Shown here: piece after piece, positions 52,288 to 61,328 of the stretch
Numbering within the stretch: the first letter of the stretch is position 1
Layout: each line of letters opens with the position of its first letter
From: Candidatus Defluviibacillus avedoerensis
Lineage (GTDB): Bacteria; Pseudomonadota; Gammaproteobacteria; Burkholderiales; Burkholderiaceae_C
Assembly (NCBI GenBank): GCA_016703665.1
Contig: JADJBS010000012.1
Coordinates: forward strand, 62,001-126,000
DNA length: 64,000 nucleotides
Reading direction: 5' to 3'
The notes under the pieces: generated by a model
The model's database searches: none
The model's input: the letters and a program-made list of their open reading frames with translations, nothing else
What the model was told of the DNA's origin: nothing
Made by a program: the position numbers and the translations under genes

Positions 52288-53273
52288 ATGGGCTTGATCA
52301 GCACGCAGCGTGCACTGTGTGTTGGACTGAGTTGAATGGGAGAGGCCGCCTCCTTGGCACAACTTTCCAAGGCAACCGAGCAACGCCCTGCAAAGGGGCA
52401 CCCTGCAGGAAGGCGATGCAGTTCAGGAACCGAACCGGGTATGGCGGGCAAGCGTTTTCTGACTGATCCCGTGGTCTTCTCAGCCTTGCCTGACAAGAGA
52501 CTGGGGCGCGACGCGAACAGTCCCTGAGTGTACGGGTGCATGCGCGCCGTGAACACTTCCCGGGTGCTCCCACTTTCGACGACTGTCCCGCCATACATCA
52601 CCATCATGCGACCGACGTTCTGCGCAATCATGCCCAGGTCGTGAGAGATCAGGATCAGGCCCATGCCACGCTCCTTCACGAGATCTCGGATAAGTTGGAG
52701 GATCTGTCCGGCCACCGTGACATCAAGCGCAGTCGTGGGTTCATCTGCGATCAAAAGGTCCGGTCCACAGGCGAGCGCCATGGCAATGGTGATGCGTTGG
52801 CGCTGCCCACCCGAGAACTGATGCGGGTACGCGTCCATTCGCTTGGCTGCGTCAGGAATGCCGACGCGGTCCAGCAAGCGGAGTGCCTCGGTGCGCGCTG
52901 CCGCGCGTGACATGTTTTTGTGAATGCGAAGAGGTTCAGCGACTTGGTTACCGACAGTATGCAAAGGGTTCAGCGCTGTCATCGGCTCCTGAAAGATCAT
53001 GCCGATGCGGTCGCCTCGAACTTCACGCAATTGGGCATCTTTCGCTCCGCACAACTCTGTACCGTCCAGTTGGATGCTGCCGCTGGTTCGGGCCGTTTCG
53101 GGCAGCAGCCCCATGACAGCCATGGCAGTCATTGACTTGCCGCACCCTGATTCACCTACCAGACCTAGCGTTTCACCACGTTCCAACGCAAAGCTGATAC
53201 CGCGCACGGCGTCGGCCGGGCCTGCTGGTGTTTGGAGGTGAACCCGCAGATCAGTGACTTTGAGCAATGCCAT
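52284..53273 (-). CDS. oligopeptide ABC transporter ATP-binding protein (first)
   Basis: A 329-aa ATPase with Walker A GESGCGKSMTAMA, signature QFSGGQRQRITIAMALACGP and Walker B LLIADEPTTALD, plus the C-terminal oligopeptide/dipeptide domain with a CPFAGRC motif that can bind an iron-sulfur cluster. It lies 3 bp after the second permease and energises peptide import. Confidence 0.93.
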   Translation of the reverse strand: MALLKVTDLRVHLQTPAGPADAVRGISFALERGETLGLVGESGCGKSMTAMAVMGLLPETARTSGSIQLDGTELCGAKDAQLREVRGDRIGMIFQEPMTALNPLHTVGNQVAEPLRIHKNMSRAAARTEALRLLDRVGIPDAAKRMDAYPHQFSGGQRQRITIAMALACGPDLLIADEPTTALDVTVAGQILQLIRDLVKERGMGLILISHDLGMIAQNVGRMMVMYGGTVVESGSTREVFTARMHPYTQGLFASRPSLLSGKAEKTTGSVRKRLPAIPGSVPELHRLPAGCPFAGRCSVALESCAKEAASPIQLSPTHSARCVLIKPI

Positions 53274-53276
53274 GGA

Positions 53277-54116
53277 CTAACGTTTCCTGGCCAGGCGTGG
53301 GTCCAGCAAGTCGCGCAGACCGTCACCCAACAGATTCAAGCCAAGCACTGCAAGTGCAATTGCCATACCAGGGTACACCGCCAGCATAGGAGCCTGAAAG
53401 AGCAGGGTTTGTGCCTCGCTGAGCATGCGTCCCCAGGAAGGTTGAGGTGGCTGCGTACCAAGCCCCAGGTATGAAAGTGCAGCCTCAGCCAGGATGGCCA
53501 GCGCAAACTGGATGGTGGCTTGCACGATCAGTACAGACAGGATATTGGGCAGCACATGCTCTATCGTGATGCGCCACGGCCCTTTGCCGCAGGCCCGGGC
53601 TGCCGTGATGAATTCACGCGACCAGGTGGCATTGGCGCTGGCCCGTGTTACGCGGGCAAAGGTCGGGATGTTGTGAATACCAATTGCAATGATCGAGTTG
53701 ACAATGCCTGGCCCAAACACCGCCGTCATCATGATTGCCGACAAGATGGCGGGGAAAGCAAAGCTGAAATCCGCCAGCCGCATGATGGTCTCTTCGATCC
53801 AACCCCTGCGTGCAGATGCCAGGAGGCCCAAAGCTGTACCCACAATGAGGCCAATGCCCACAGCGATAACCCCAACCACAATGGAGTTGCGCGCCCCGAC
53901 CAGCAGAAGCGAGGCCACGTCACGTCCGATCGAGTCAGTGCCCAGCCAGTGTCCATCCCCGGGCCCCTTGAGCTTGTTGGGGACATCAATGTCATACGGC
54001 GACCAAGGAGTCCAGACAAAAGAGAGCAAGGCTGCCAGGATCAGCATGCTGGTCAGCACGGCTCCAACGGTGAAACTACGGTGTTCAAAGGCACGCGTTA
54101 GCTGCGTACGGGTCAT
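53277..54116 (-). CDS. oligopeptide ABC transporter permease (OppC type)
   Basis: A 279-aa permease with about six membrane helices and the ABC-permease EAA loop around AARACGKGPWRITIEHVLPN. The N-terminal part has WTPWSPYDIDVPNKLKGPGDGHWLGTDSIGRD, typical of the family. It overlaps the OppB-type permease by 4 bp and is followed closely by the first ATPase. Confidence 0.93.
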   Translation of the reverse strand: MTRTQLTRAFEHRSFTVGAVLTSMLILAALLSFVWTPWSPYDIDVPNKLKGPGDGHWLGTDSIGRDVASLLLVGARNSIVVGVIAVGIGLIVGTALGLLASARRGWIEETIMRLADFSFAFPAILSAIMMTAVFGPGIVNSIIAIGIHNIPTFARVTRASANATWSREFITAARACGKGPWRITIEHVLPNILSVLIVQATIQFALAILAEAALSYLGLGTQPPQPSWGRMLSEAQTLLFQAPMLAVYPGMAIALAVLGLNLLGDGLRDLLDPRLARKR

Positions 54117-55063
54117 ATGTCGCTTGCCTTCACGCGTGGATCAATGACGGCGTACAACACATCCACCACAAAATTGACGATGACGACCATGGCGGCCAGC
54201 AGCATCACGCAATTGCGAACCACAATCAGGTCGCGGTTGGAGATGGACTGAAAAATCAAGCGCCCCAGCCCTGGCAGGTAAAAAACGTTCTCAACCACGA
54301 TGGTGCCCGCCAGAAGGTTTGCGAATTGAAGGCCCATGACGGTGATCACTGGAATCATGGCGTTGCGCAATACATGACCCCAAAGGGTGCCGCGCTGCGA
54401 CAAACCCTTGGCGCGTGCGGTGCGGACAAAGTCTTCACGCAGCACCTCTAGTACCGCCGACCGGGTAATGCGGGCCAGAATGGCCGCCTGTACGACTGCC
54501 AGCGAAAACGCGGGAAGCAGCAGTGCTTTGAACGCTCCCCAGGGTTCATCGCTCCAGCCAGGGAAGCCACCCGCAGAAAACCACTGGAGCCAGACAGAAA
54601 ACACCAGGATCAGCAAAATTGCAAACCAGAAATTGGGAATGGCCACACCAATCTGGGCCAAACCCATGACTCCGATATCACCGACCTTGTTGTGATGCGA
54701 AGCGGCAAACAGACCTGCACTGACAGCCAATACCGTGGTGATCAGCATTGCCATCAAGGCCAAAGGTACGGTCAATGCAAGGCGTTCCAGGATCAGTTCA
54801 AACACCGGCGAGCTATACGAGTAGCTATCCCCCAAGTTGCCGGTGAGTATGCCGCTGACCCAGTTCCAGTAACGTACTTGCGGTGGGTGGTTCAGCCCGA
54901 GTTTCTCCGCCAAAGCCGTGACAGCCTCTGGAGACGCATCGGCCCCCATCAGCACTTGCGCAGCATTGCCGGGCAGGATTTCAAGGACCAGAAAGACGAC
55001 CAAGGACGCACCAAGCAGCGTGGCAATCAGGGTCAGAAAACGTTTGGCAAGAAACAGGCTCAT
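54113..55063 (-). CDS. oligopeptide ABC transporter permease (OppB type)
   Basis: A 316-aa permease with six predicted helices and the conserved EAA loop VRTARAKGLSQRGTLWGHVLRNAMIP. The start at 55063 (MSLFLAKRFLTLIATLLG) fits the family; longer frames run through the ferredoxin gene. It heads the operon oppB-oppC-ATPase-ATPase-oppA-TTC38-like. Only 21 bp separate it from the divergent ferredoxin ATG, so its promoter must overlap that gene. Confidence 0.92.
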   Translation of the reverse strand: MSLFLAKRFLTLIATLLGASLVVFLVLEILPGNAAQVLMGADASPEAVTALAEKLGLNHPPQVRYWNWVSGILTGNLGDSYSYSSPVFELILERLALTVPLALMAMLITTVLAVSAGLFAASHHNKVGDIGVMGLAQIGVAIPNFWFAILLILVFSVWLQWFSAGGFPGWSDEPWGAFKALLLPAFSLAVVQAAILARITRSAVLEVLREDFVRTARAKGLSQRGTLWGHVLRNAMIPVITVMGLQFANLLAGTIVVENVFYLPGLGRLIFQSISNRDLIVVRNCVMLLAAMVVIVNFVVDVLYAVIDPRVKASDI

Positions 55064-55084
55064 CTCGGACCGATAATACCGTTC

Positions 55085-55336
55085 ATGGCGCTGATGATTA
55101 CCGATGAATGCATCAATTGCGACGTTTGCGAGCCCGAGTGCCCGAACGATGCGATTTATATGGGTAAGGAAATTTACGAAATTGACCCATCCAAGTGCAC
55201 GGAATGCGTGGGGCATCATGACGAGCCGCAGTGCGTGCAGATCTGCCCCGTGGCCTGCATCCCTGTGAATCCGGCACATGTGGAAAGCCGTGAAACGCTT
55301 TGGATGAAATTTCAGCGTATGACGGTGTCAAGCTAA
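55085..55336 (+). CDS. 2[4Fe-4S] ferredoxin, YfhL type
   Basis: An 83-aa ferredoxin with two cluster motifs: CINCDVCEPECP near the N-terminus, and CTECVGHHDEPQCVQICPVAC with the long YfhL-type insert. It carries low-potential electrons; in this family links to CoA/Fe-S metabolism are common but unproved. Divergent from oppB by 21 bp and followed by pth on the other strand. Confidence 0.93.
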   Translation: MALMITDECINCDVCEPECPNDAIYMGKEIYEIDPSKCTECVGHHDEPQCVQICPVACIPVNPAHVESRETLWMKFQRMTVSS

Positions 55337-55419
55337 GGTCTGTGCAATTGCACCGCAATGCTGACAGACCGCGTCAGGTCTTGCTCGTTGCAGGCGTGCC
55401 AATTTGACGCACAGCATGG

Positions 55420-56076
55420 CTACATTGAGATTCGTTTTCCGCCTGGCTCGTTTAGTACCAAAGACGGGTTCTCCGGAGTAGTTCTTGGCGGTTTTGGGCG
55501 AACGGGCTTGTGTGTATGGATCAACACCGTGGCCTTCTCCATGTCGCCTGCCAATAAAAGTGGTAAAGCTTTGGTGGCACGGGTCAAGGCCTCGTCAATG
55601 CTGTCACGGTGTTCTTTTGATGGTTTCTTAAGAACCCAGCTCACCACTTCTTCTCTGGAGCCAGGATGGCCGATACCTATGCGCAAACGCCAATAGTCGG
55701 CGCTGCCCAGTTGGGAGTGGATGTCGCGCAAACCGTTGTGACCTGCGTGGCTCCCCCCGAACTTGAGTTTGGCTTGGCCAGGCAGCACATCCAGTTCGTC
55801 GTGAGCGACCAGGATCTCCTGAGGCTGAATCTTGAAAAAACGCGCCAGTGCTGCGACAGACTGACCCGAGCGGTTCATGAATGTCTGCGGCTGTAATAAC
55901 CAACGTGGCTGTCCGTCGACTGTGCAGCGCGCAGCAAAGCCAAAGTACGATTTCTCTGGCACCAAGTTGGTCTTCAGTTCCCGGGCCAGTTCGTCAACCC
56001 ACCAAAAACCGGCGTTATGGCGGGTACCTTCGTATTCTGGGCCTGGATTTCCCAAGCCGACAAAAAGTTTGATCAT
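55420..56076 (-). CDS. pth: peptidyl-tRNA hydrolase
   Basis: A 218-aa enzyme that frees tRNA from stalled peptidyl-tRNA. The N-terminal VGLGNPGPEYEGTRHNAGF holds the catalytic His and Asn, followed by FMNRSGQSVAALARF, VAHDELDVLPG and KFGGSHAGHNGLRDI. It follows rplY on the same strand; a terminator and a palindrome sit between them, so it may have its own promoter. Confidence 0.96.
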   Translation of the reverse strand: MIKLFVGLGNPGPEYEGTRHNAGFWWVDELARELKTNLVPEKSYFGFAARCTVDGQPRWLLQPQTFMNRSGQSVAALARFFKIQPQEILVAHDELDVLPGQAKLKFGGSHAGHNGLRDIHSQLGSADYWRLRIGIGHPGSREEVVSWVLKKPSKEHRDSIDEALTRATKALPLLLAGDMEKATVLIHTHKPVRPKPPRTTPENPSLVLNEPGGKRISM

Positions 56077-56089
56077 GGATGAAATGCAA

Positions 56090-56113
56090 AACGGCCCACC
56101 GAGGTGGGCCGTT
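56090..56113 (-). terminator. intrinsic terminator after rplY
   Basis: An 11-bp perfect stem AACGGCCCACC/GGTGGGCCGTT with a minimal loop, followed on the minus strand by a short TTTGC run. It lies 52 bp after the rplY stop and 13 bp before the pth ATG. Confidence 0.75.
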
Positions 56114-56124
56114 GACTGTAGCTG

Positions 56125-56140
56125 CTGAAGATATCTTCAG
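56125..56140. promoter_or_regulatory. 16-bp perfect palindrome between rplY and pth
   Basis: CTGAAGATATCTTCAG is exactly symmetric. It lies 25 bp after the rplY stop, before the terminator. It could be a protein-binding site for pth expression or a small mRNA hairpin. Confidence 0.35.
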
Positions 56141-56165
56141 GCAACTAAAGACGTGAGGTTAAGAA

Positions 56166-56807
56166 TTACTTCTTGCCTTTGGGTGCGGCCTTGCCACCTT
56201 TGGCAGGTGCAGCTGCAGCAGCTGCAGGATCGGGTACCTCTTCAGCTTGCGCCACGACAGACACCAACACAGGGTTCTTCTTGCCACGGGTCACGGCAGT
56301 TACGCCCTTGGGGAGGGTGATGTCGTCCAAGTGCAGGGAGGCACCTTTCTTCAGACCACTCAGGTCCACTGCAATGAATTCAGGCAGATCAGCAGGCAGA
56401 CAGTTGATCACCAGCTCGTTCACGACGTGCGTGATCAGGCAGTTCTCCAGCTTGAAAGCAGAAGAAGTTTCTTCACCGCTGTAATGTAATGGAACCTTCA
56501 TGGTGAGCTTGGTGTTGGCATCCACACGCAGGAAGTCCACATGAACAATCATGGGCTTGAAAGGGTGGGGCTGCACGTCACGCAGCAAAACTTTGCTTTC
56601 CTTGCCATTGATTTCCATGTCGAGCACAGACGCGTGGAAGGCTTCCTTCTTCAGGGCGTGCCACAAGGCATTGTGGTCAAGCTCAATCAGCTGGGGCTCA
56701 CCACCCACACCGTAAACGATACCAGGCGTGCGGCCCGTGTTACGCAGACGGCGGCTCGCACCCGTGCCCTGCTTTGTGCGCTCAAAAGCGACGAATTTCA
56801 TAGTCAT
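56166..56807 (-). CDS. rplY: 50S ribosomal protein L25 (CTC form)
   Basis: A 213-aa 5S rRNA-binding protein. The N-terminal L25 domain (MKFVAFERTKQGTGASRRLRNTGRTPGIVYG) is followed by the TL5/CTC domain and a lysine/alanine tail (AAAAAPAKGGKAAPKGKK). It lies between prs and pth in the usual order. Confidence 0.96.
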   Translation of the reverse strand: MTMKFVAFERTKQGTGASRRLRNTGRTPGIVYGVGGEPQLIELDHNALWHALKKEAFHASVLDMEINGKESKVLLRDVQPHPFKPMIVHVDFLRVDANTKLTMKVPLHYSGEETSSAFKLENCLITHVVNELVINCLPADLPEFIAVDLSGLKKGASLHLDDITLPKGVTAVTRGKKNPVLVSVVAQAEEVPDPAAAAAAPAKGGKAAPKGKK

Positions 56808-56850
56808 ACTCCAGTCTGAAAGCTACCGCGACCAGTATGCTTTCGGTTGC

Positions 56851-56879
56851 AAAAAAAGCCCGACACCGGTGCCGGACTT
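56851..56879 (-). terminator. intrinsic terminator after prs
   Basis: On the minus strand AAGTCCGGCACC and GGTGTCGGGCTT pair over 12 positions including two G-U pairs, followed by TTTTT. It ends 18 bp past the prs stop and separates prs from rplY. Confidence 0.85.
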
Positions 56880-56896
56880 CACACTAAATCCTCGGC

Positions 56897-57871
56897 TCAA
56901 AACAGATTGTCTTGTTCCGAGAACAAACTCATGACAGATTCGCCTGTCGCAATGCGTTGAATGGTTTCTGCGATCAGCGGTGCCACAGATACCTGGCGGA
57001 TCTTGCTGCAAGCACGCGCCGTGTCGTGCAAGGGGATGGTATTGGTTACCACCACCTCATCCAGGGCTGTGCCCTGGGTAATTCGGTCAATGGCCGGACC
57101 AGAAAAAACGGGGTGCGTGCAGTAAGCGTAGACCTTCTTGGCGCCACGCGCCTTGAGGACCTCGGCCGCCTTGACCAGGGTGCCTGCTGTATCAATCATG
57201 TCATCCATGATCACGCAGTTGCGCCCGTCAATTTCGCCAATCACGTGCATGACTTCGCTTACGTTAGCCTTGGGGCGCCGCTTGTCGATGATGGCCAAGT
57301 CACAACCGAGCTGTTTGGCCAGTGCGCGCGCACGCACCACACCACCTACATCAGGTGACACAACAATCAGGTCTTCATAATTCTTCTGGCGAAGGTCACC
57401 AAGCAAAACTGGCGAGGCATAAATGTTGTCCACCGGAATATTGAAGAACCCTTGAATCTGGTCCGCGTGCAAATCCATGGTCAGGACACGGGCCACTCCC
57501 ACCGCTTGCAACATATCGGCCACGACTTTGGCCGATATAGGCACACGTGATGAGCGTGGGCGACGGTCCTGGCGGGCATATCCGAAGTAGGGGATAACGG
57601 CACTGATTCGCTCGGCCGACGCGCGCTTGAGCGCATCAACCATGATGATCAGTTCCATCAGGTTTTCGTTGGTCGGTGCACATGTGCTTTGCACGACAAA
57701 GACGTCTCGGGCACGCACATTTTGAGTAATCTCGACGGTGACTTCACCATCGGAGAAGCGGCCCACACTGGCCGAGCCCAAAGTGATACCAAGATGCGTG
57801 GCCACTTCGGAGGCAAGGCCGGGATTGGCATTGCCGGTGAAGACCATGAAATCAGGGGTGGAAGCTTCCAT
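56897..57871 (-). CDS. prs: ribose-phosphate pyrophosphokinase
   Basis: A 324-aa enzyme making PRPP from ribose 5-phosphate and ATP, feeding purine, pyrimidine, histidine and tryptophan synthesis. Markers are FTGNANPGLASEVATHLG, RDVFVVQSTCAPTNENLMELIIM, YFGYARQDRRPRSSRVPISAKVVADML and the PRPP motif VIMDDMIDTAGTL. It follows the tRNA-Gln and ispE on the same strand. Confidence 0.97.
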   Translation of the reverse strand: MEASTPDFMVFTGNANPGLASEVATHLGITLGSASVGRFSDGEVTVEITQNVRARDVFVVQSTCAPTNENLMELIIMVDALKRASAERISAVIPYFGYARQDRRPRSSRVPISAKVVADMLQAVGVARVLTMDLHADQIQGFFNIPVDNIYASPVLLGDLRQKNYEDLIVVSPDVGGVVRARALAKQLGCDLAIIDKRRPKANVSEVMHVIGEIDGRNCVIMDDMIDTAGTLVKAAEVLKARGAKKVYAYCTHPVFSGPAIDRITQGTALDEVVVTNTIPLHDTARACSKIRQVSVAPLIAETIQRIATGESVMSLFSEQDNLF

Positions 57872-57930
57872 GCGCTTTACCTGTGCTCTTGCCTGTGCTC
57901 ATGCACATTTTTGTGCGTTTTCAGAACTTT

Positions 57931-58007
57931 TGGCAGGGGAAGAAGGATTCGAACCTTCGCATGCTGGAATCAAAATCCAGTGCCTTAACCAACTTGGCGA
58001 CTCCCCT
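57931..58007 (-). tRNA. tRNA-Gln (anticodon TTG)
   Basis: On the minus strand a 77-nt tRNA with encoded CCA; anticodon stem and loop CTGGA-TTTTGAT-TCCAG give anticodon TTG. The acceptor stem AGGGGAG pairs with CTTCCCC-type 3' end, and the T-loop is TTCGAAT. It lies between ispE and prs and is probably in the same transcript. Confidence 0.95.
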
Positions 58008-58059
58008 ACACAGGTCATCGGCACACATCGCACCGCCAACCCCAATACAGTGGTGATTG

Positions 58060-58950
58060 TTAATCACCAGAAGCCCATCCGAGCAGTGGATGCACTTCCA
58101 GACTGTTGCAGACCCTAAACAACCAACCCTGAGAGCCAAGTCCTGACGAAAGCCAAGCCATGGTCAAAGAGTTTTGTGCTGTCTTATCTAAACTTGCAAA
58201 CACTGCGCTTCCGGAACCGGTCATACGGCCATTCAGGCCCTGAGACTTAAACCATTCAAGAGCTTGACCTATGTCTGGGCATATTTGCTCAGCGACATCA
58301 TTCAAGTCATTACGCGCTGAGTCACAAAACGATTTTTGATCTGCAGCAAAGCCTGCTATTGTAGCAGGCTTCGAGTCCCGCTTCAAGGTGGGTGATCTAA
58401 ATATTTCGGCTGTGTTCGCGCCAGCAACGGGCTTGATAACGCCATAGGACGCTGGAATGAGGCGGGCGAGACCTTCCAGTGGAGTAATTTGATCTCCAAT
58501 ACCTTCTACCCAAGCATTCTTTCCCCGAAGGAAAAAAGGGACGTCTGCACCCAGAGTTAATCCGATTTTCTCAAGCTGCGGCAATGGTAAGTTCAGCTGC
58601 CAAAGGCGGTTGAGTGCCAAAAGGCAAGTGGCGGCGTCGGACGATCCCCCGCCCATGCCTGCCTGACTGGGGACATATTTTTCGACTCCAATATGCACAC
58701 CAAAGGGGCTACCACTTGCCTGCTTCAATGCACGCGCTGCCCTGATGGCAAGGTCGTCATCTGGTAGCGCGACAGTGAGATCTTCGCGACTCAATTTGCC
58801 GTCTTGGCGCATATCGAAATGCAGACGGTCGAACCAGTCGATCAAAACAAAGACTGATTGAAGCAGATGGTAGCCATCAGGTCTGCGACCAACGATGTGC
58901 AAAAACAAGTTTAGCTTGGCTGGGGCGGGCGTGTCGTAAAGGGCTTTCAT
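58060..58950 (-). CDS. ispE: 4-diphosphocytidyl-2-C-methyl-D-erythritol kinase
   Basis: A 296-aa GHMP kinase of the non-mevalonate isoprenoid pathway. Markers are PAPAKLNLFLHIVGRRPDGYHLLQSVF, the ATP loop VPSQAGMGGGSSDAA and the C-terminal GRMTGSGSAVFA. I start at 58950, the conserved MKALYDTPAPAKLN; an upstream ATG would overlap lolB. It is followed by tRNA-Gln and prs. It contains a strong internal hairpin (58349-58371). Confidence 0.94.
   Translation of the reverse strand: MKALYDTPAPAKLNLFLHIVGRRPDGYHLLQSVFVLIDWFDRLHFDMRQDGKLSREDLTVALPDDDLAIRAARALKQASGSPFGVHIGVEKYVPSQAGMGGGSSDAATCLLALNRLWQLNLPLPQLEKIGLTLGADVPFFLRGKNAWVEGIGDQITPLEGLARLIPASYGVIKPVAGANTAEIFRSPTLKRDSKPATIAGFAADQKSFCDSARNDLNDVAEQICPDIGQALEWFKSQGLNGRMTGSGSAVFASLDKTAQNSLTMAWLSSGLGSQGWLFRVCNSLEVHPLLGWASGD
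58349..58371. repeat. perfect 10-bp hairpin inside ispE
   Basis: AAGCCTGCTA-TTG-TAGCAGGCTT; the stem is exact over 10 bp. It encodes KPATIAG in ispE. No T-run follows, so it is not a standard terminator, but it could slow or modulate expression. Confidence 0.5.
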
Positions 58951-58963
58951 GGCGCGGTCAAGC

Positions 58964-59500
58964 TCAGGGTTGATCAAGAATGATGCGCAACTCTGTCGCT
59001 GGGTCAGTTCGTCTGGCAGATACGCGTCCATCCGGGTATTTATCCAGATTCACAGTCCAGCCGTTGTAGCTGGTGGGTATTCCGCTTAGCCACTCGAACA
59101 AGGCTTCTATAGGTAGCGGAGCGCCGTTGACTTGAGTCAGCAGCGTTTGCAGAGTGTCATACCGTTCCGCTCGACCTGGCATGTTTAGCCAAGCGCCTTG
59201 CGGTGACCAGAGCAATACAGCAAGAACGCTACCTAGGGGGGACAACAGTTTAAGATTGCCCTGTTTGACAGTTCCCTTGAGTTCAAAGTTTGCACTGAAT
59301 GATTGGGACGGCTCATCTTTAACCTGCAAGGCCAAACGCCCTGACCAATGCGGAACTACATTCTCGGCATGTTGTGCATCCAAGAGCGGCGTCTCGCCCG
59401 GTATCTGTGCGCAGCCGACAACCAATAGAACACCCGACAGAATCATGAAGCGGCATGCGAGTCGCCGCAACAAACGGGCAAACTTACTTAACACGTTCAC
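58964..59500 (-). CDS. lolB: outer-membrane lipoprotein LolB
   Basis: A 178-aa lipoprotein that receives lipoproteins from LolA and inserts them in the outer membrane. The signal peptide ends in the lipobox LVVGC-AQ, and the LolB fold is suggested by HWSGRLALQVKDEPSQSFSANFELKG. It lies between the TPR gene (4-bp overlap) and ispE (13-bp gap), its usual place. Confidence 0.93.
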   Translation of the reverse strand: MNVLSKFARLLRRLACRFMILSGVLLVVGCAQIPGETPLLDAQHAENVVPHWSGRLALQVKDEPSQSFSANFELKGTVKQGNLKLLSPLGSVLAVLLWSPQGAWLNMPGRAERYDTLQTLLTQVNGAPLPIEALFEWLSGIPTSYNGWTVNLDKYPDGRVSARRTDPATELRIILDQP

Positions 59501-61269
59501 AGTTTGACGCGAAAACGTTTAATCGTGTCCAGCAAGGTTTCGTTGGTTGGATTCAATTTCTGGGCTTCTCGCCAAACAGCAATCGCCCTGGATTGCTGGC
59601 CAAGGCTCCACAAAACCTCACCCAGATGGGCAGCAATCTCGACGTCTGGTTTGCTTCGGTAGGCGGTTTCCAGAATCTTCAATGCTTCTGCCTTGTTGCC
59701 CAGCCTGAACTCAACCCAACCCAGGCTGTCCTGAATGAACGGGTCATCGGGTGCAGCGTCAAGCGCTTTCTTGATCAAGCGTTTGGCTTCTGGCAAACGG
59801 ACATTGCGGTCTGCCATCGAAAAACCAAGTGCATTGTAGGCGTGGTGGTAATCGGGTTTGGCGTCAATGACTTTTTGCAACAAGCGTTCCATCTCCGCAG
59901 TTTCCCCGAGCTTTTCTGCAAGCATGGCTTGTTCATACTGCAGATCCGGATCGTTAGGAAACTGCACTGCCGACTGAGCCAAAAGATCGTACGCTAACTG
60001 AGTATTCTTCGTCTCGCGAAGCAAAGAGACTTCAGCCATCAGCTTGAGCCTTGCCTGGCTTTCGGTTTCCTGAGGCAAATCCTGCAAAAGCTTCCTGGCC
60101 TCGTCCAATTTGCCCTGCCGGGCCATCAAAGAAGCACGTCGACTCTGGACGGTGATCATGGATCTTGGGTCTTCAATCTTGTCAAGCCAAGATTGGGCGG
60201 CGCTCAGGTCTTTGCGATCTTCGGCTATTTGGGCCATTGATAGGTAGGCTTGTGCGATCCCTCGTTTGCGTTCTTCTATGCCTTGATTTTCAGATGAGTC
60301 GTCAATGGTATTGTTGGCTAACTCCAGGTATTTGACCAATGCAGACTCAGCTGCGCTGGGTTGGCCTTCCTGGAGCTGCAGCACGCCCAGAACCAGCCAC
60401 GCTTGCGGGAAGTCGGGCTTTTCGACGCTCAACCTTTGAAGCTGCTGAAGTGCTTCGCCATACCGCCGCCCGTCCAGCAAGATGCGGGCATAGGCCATCC
60501 GCACTTCCGCCGATGATTGTTCAGTGAGGTGTCGCCTGACAAGCGCCTCAGCGCCCGCCACTTTGCGGTTTGTTAGCTCAAGAGCCAGCAATGCGGTCCC
60601 TGTCGCAGTGGAATCTTGCGACATGGCGCGCTGTGCTGCCTGCATGGCACCACTCAAATCGTCTGCCAATAGACGCATTCGGCCGATGGATACCCAAGCA
60701 GGGGTAGAACTGCTAGCGGGGGCCGATGCGCTGACATACTCAGCCAGCGCGTGTTCAACCACCGCAACGGCTGATTTTTTATCTGCGGCTTGCAGGTAAT
60801 ACCTGGGGATGGTCGCAATAGCAAGCGGCAAATCCTGTGCCGACGAGTGGGTGAGTTCGGCCCTGAGCGGCTCTGCACTGTCTGCGATCCTGTTCATGGC
60901 AATCAATAGTTGCAATAACGTACGATTTGCTGCTCTGGTCTTGGGTTGAGCGTTCCGCCATGCGCGCGCTGCCTGCAGGGCCGCCTCACCGGACGGGGAG
61001 CTTTGCACAGCACGCTGAAACAGCAAGGTGTCGTTACTCTTGCGCGCTGCCTCAAGTAGCAAGGCATGACCAGCTGCGGGTTCTCCGGACTGAAGATTGA
61101 TTTCCGCAAGCAAAAGTACAAAAAACAAATCTGCCGTTATCGCGGAATTGGCGATAGGTGCTGGCGTTGCATTGGTCTGAGTTTTGACCTGTGCAAGCGC
61201 AACTGGTGCACACACGCTCAGGCAAAAGACCTGCAAGGCAACGGTGTTTCTGACTTTGGAAAGCAACAT
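59497..61269 (-). CDS. exported tetratricopeptide repeat protein
   Basis: A 590-aa protein with a signal peptide ending near VALAQ and a long run of TPR helices, recognisable in PQAWLVLGVLQLQEGQPSAAESALVKYLELA, DPDLQYEQAMLAEKLGETAEMERLLQ, AYNALGFSMADRNVRLPEAKRLIKKALDAAPDDPFIQDSLGWVEFRLGNKAEALKILE. It probably acts as an envelope scaffold. It precedes lolB with a 4-bp overlap and is divergent from mutM. Confidence 0.9.
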   Translation of the reverse strand: MLLSKVRNTVALQVFCLSVCAPVALAQVKTQTNATPAPIANSAITADLFFVLLLAEINLQSGEPAAGHALLLEAARKSNDTLLFQRAVQSSPSGEAALQAARAWRNAQPKTRAANRTLLQLLIAMNRIADSAEPLRAELTHSSAQDLPLAIATIPRYYLQAADKKSAVAVVEHALAEYVSASAPASSSTPAWVSIGRMRLLADDLSGAMQAAQRAMSQDSTATGTALLALELTNRKVAGAEALVRRHLTEQSSAEVRMAYARILLDGRRYGEALQQLQRLSVEKPDFPQAWLVLGVLQLQEGQPSAAESALVKYLELANNTIDDSSENQGIEERKRGIAQAYLSMAQIAEDRKDLSAAQSWLDKIEDPRSMITVQSRRASLMARQGKLDEARKLLQDLPQETESQARLKLMAEVSLLRETKNTQLAYDLLAQSAVQFPNDPDLQYEQAMLAEKLGETAEMERLLQKVIDAKPDYHHAYNALGFSMADRNVRLPEAKRLIKKALDAAPDDPFIQDSLGWVEFRLGNKAEALKILETAYRSKPDVEIAAHLGEVLWSLGQQSRAIAVWREAQKLNPTNETLLDTIKRFRVKL

Positions 61270-61328
61270 GCTTCCATAATAATCTAAGGTCTGTCCATTT
61301 CATCGTCAGGGCCAAAGCCTTGCGCCCA

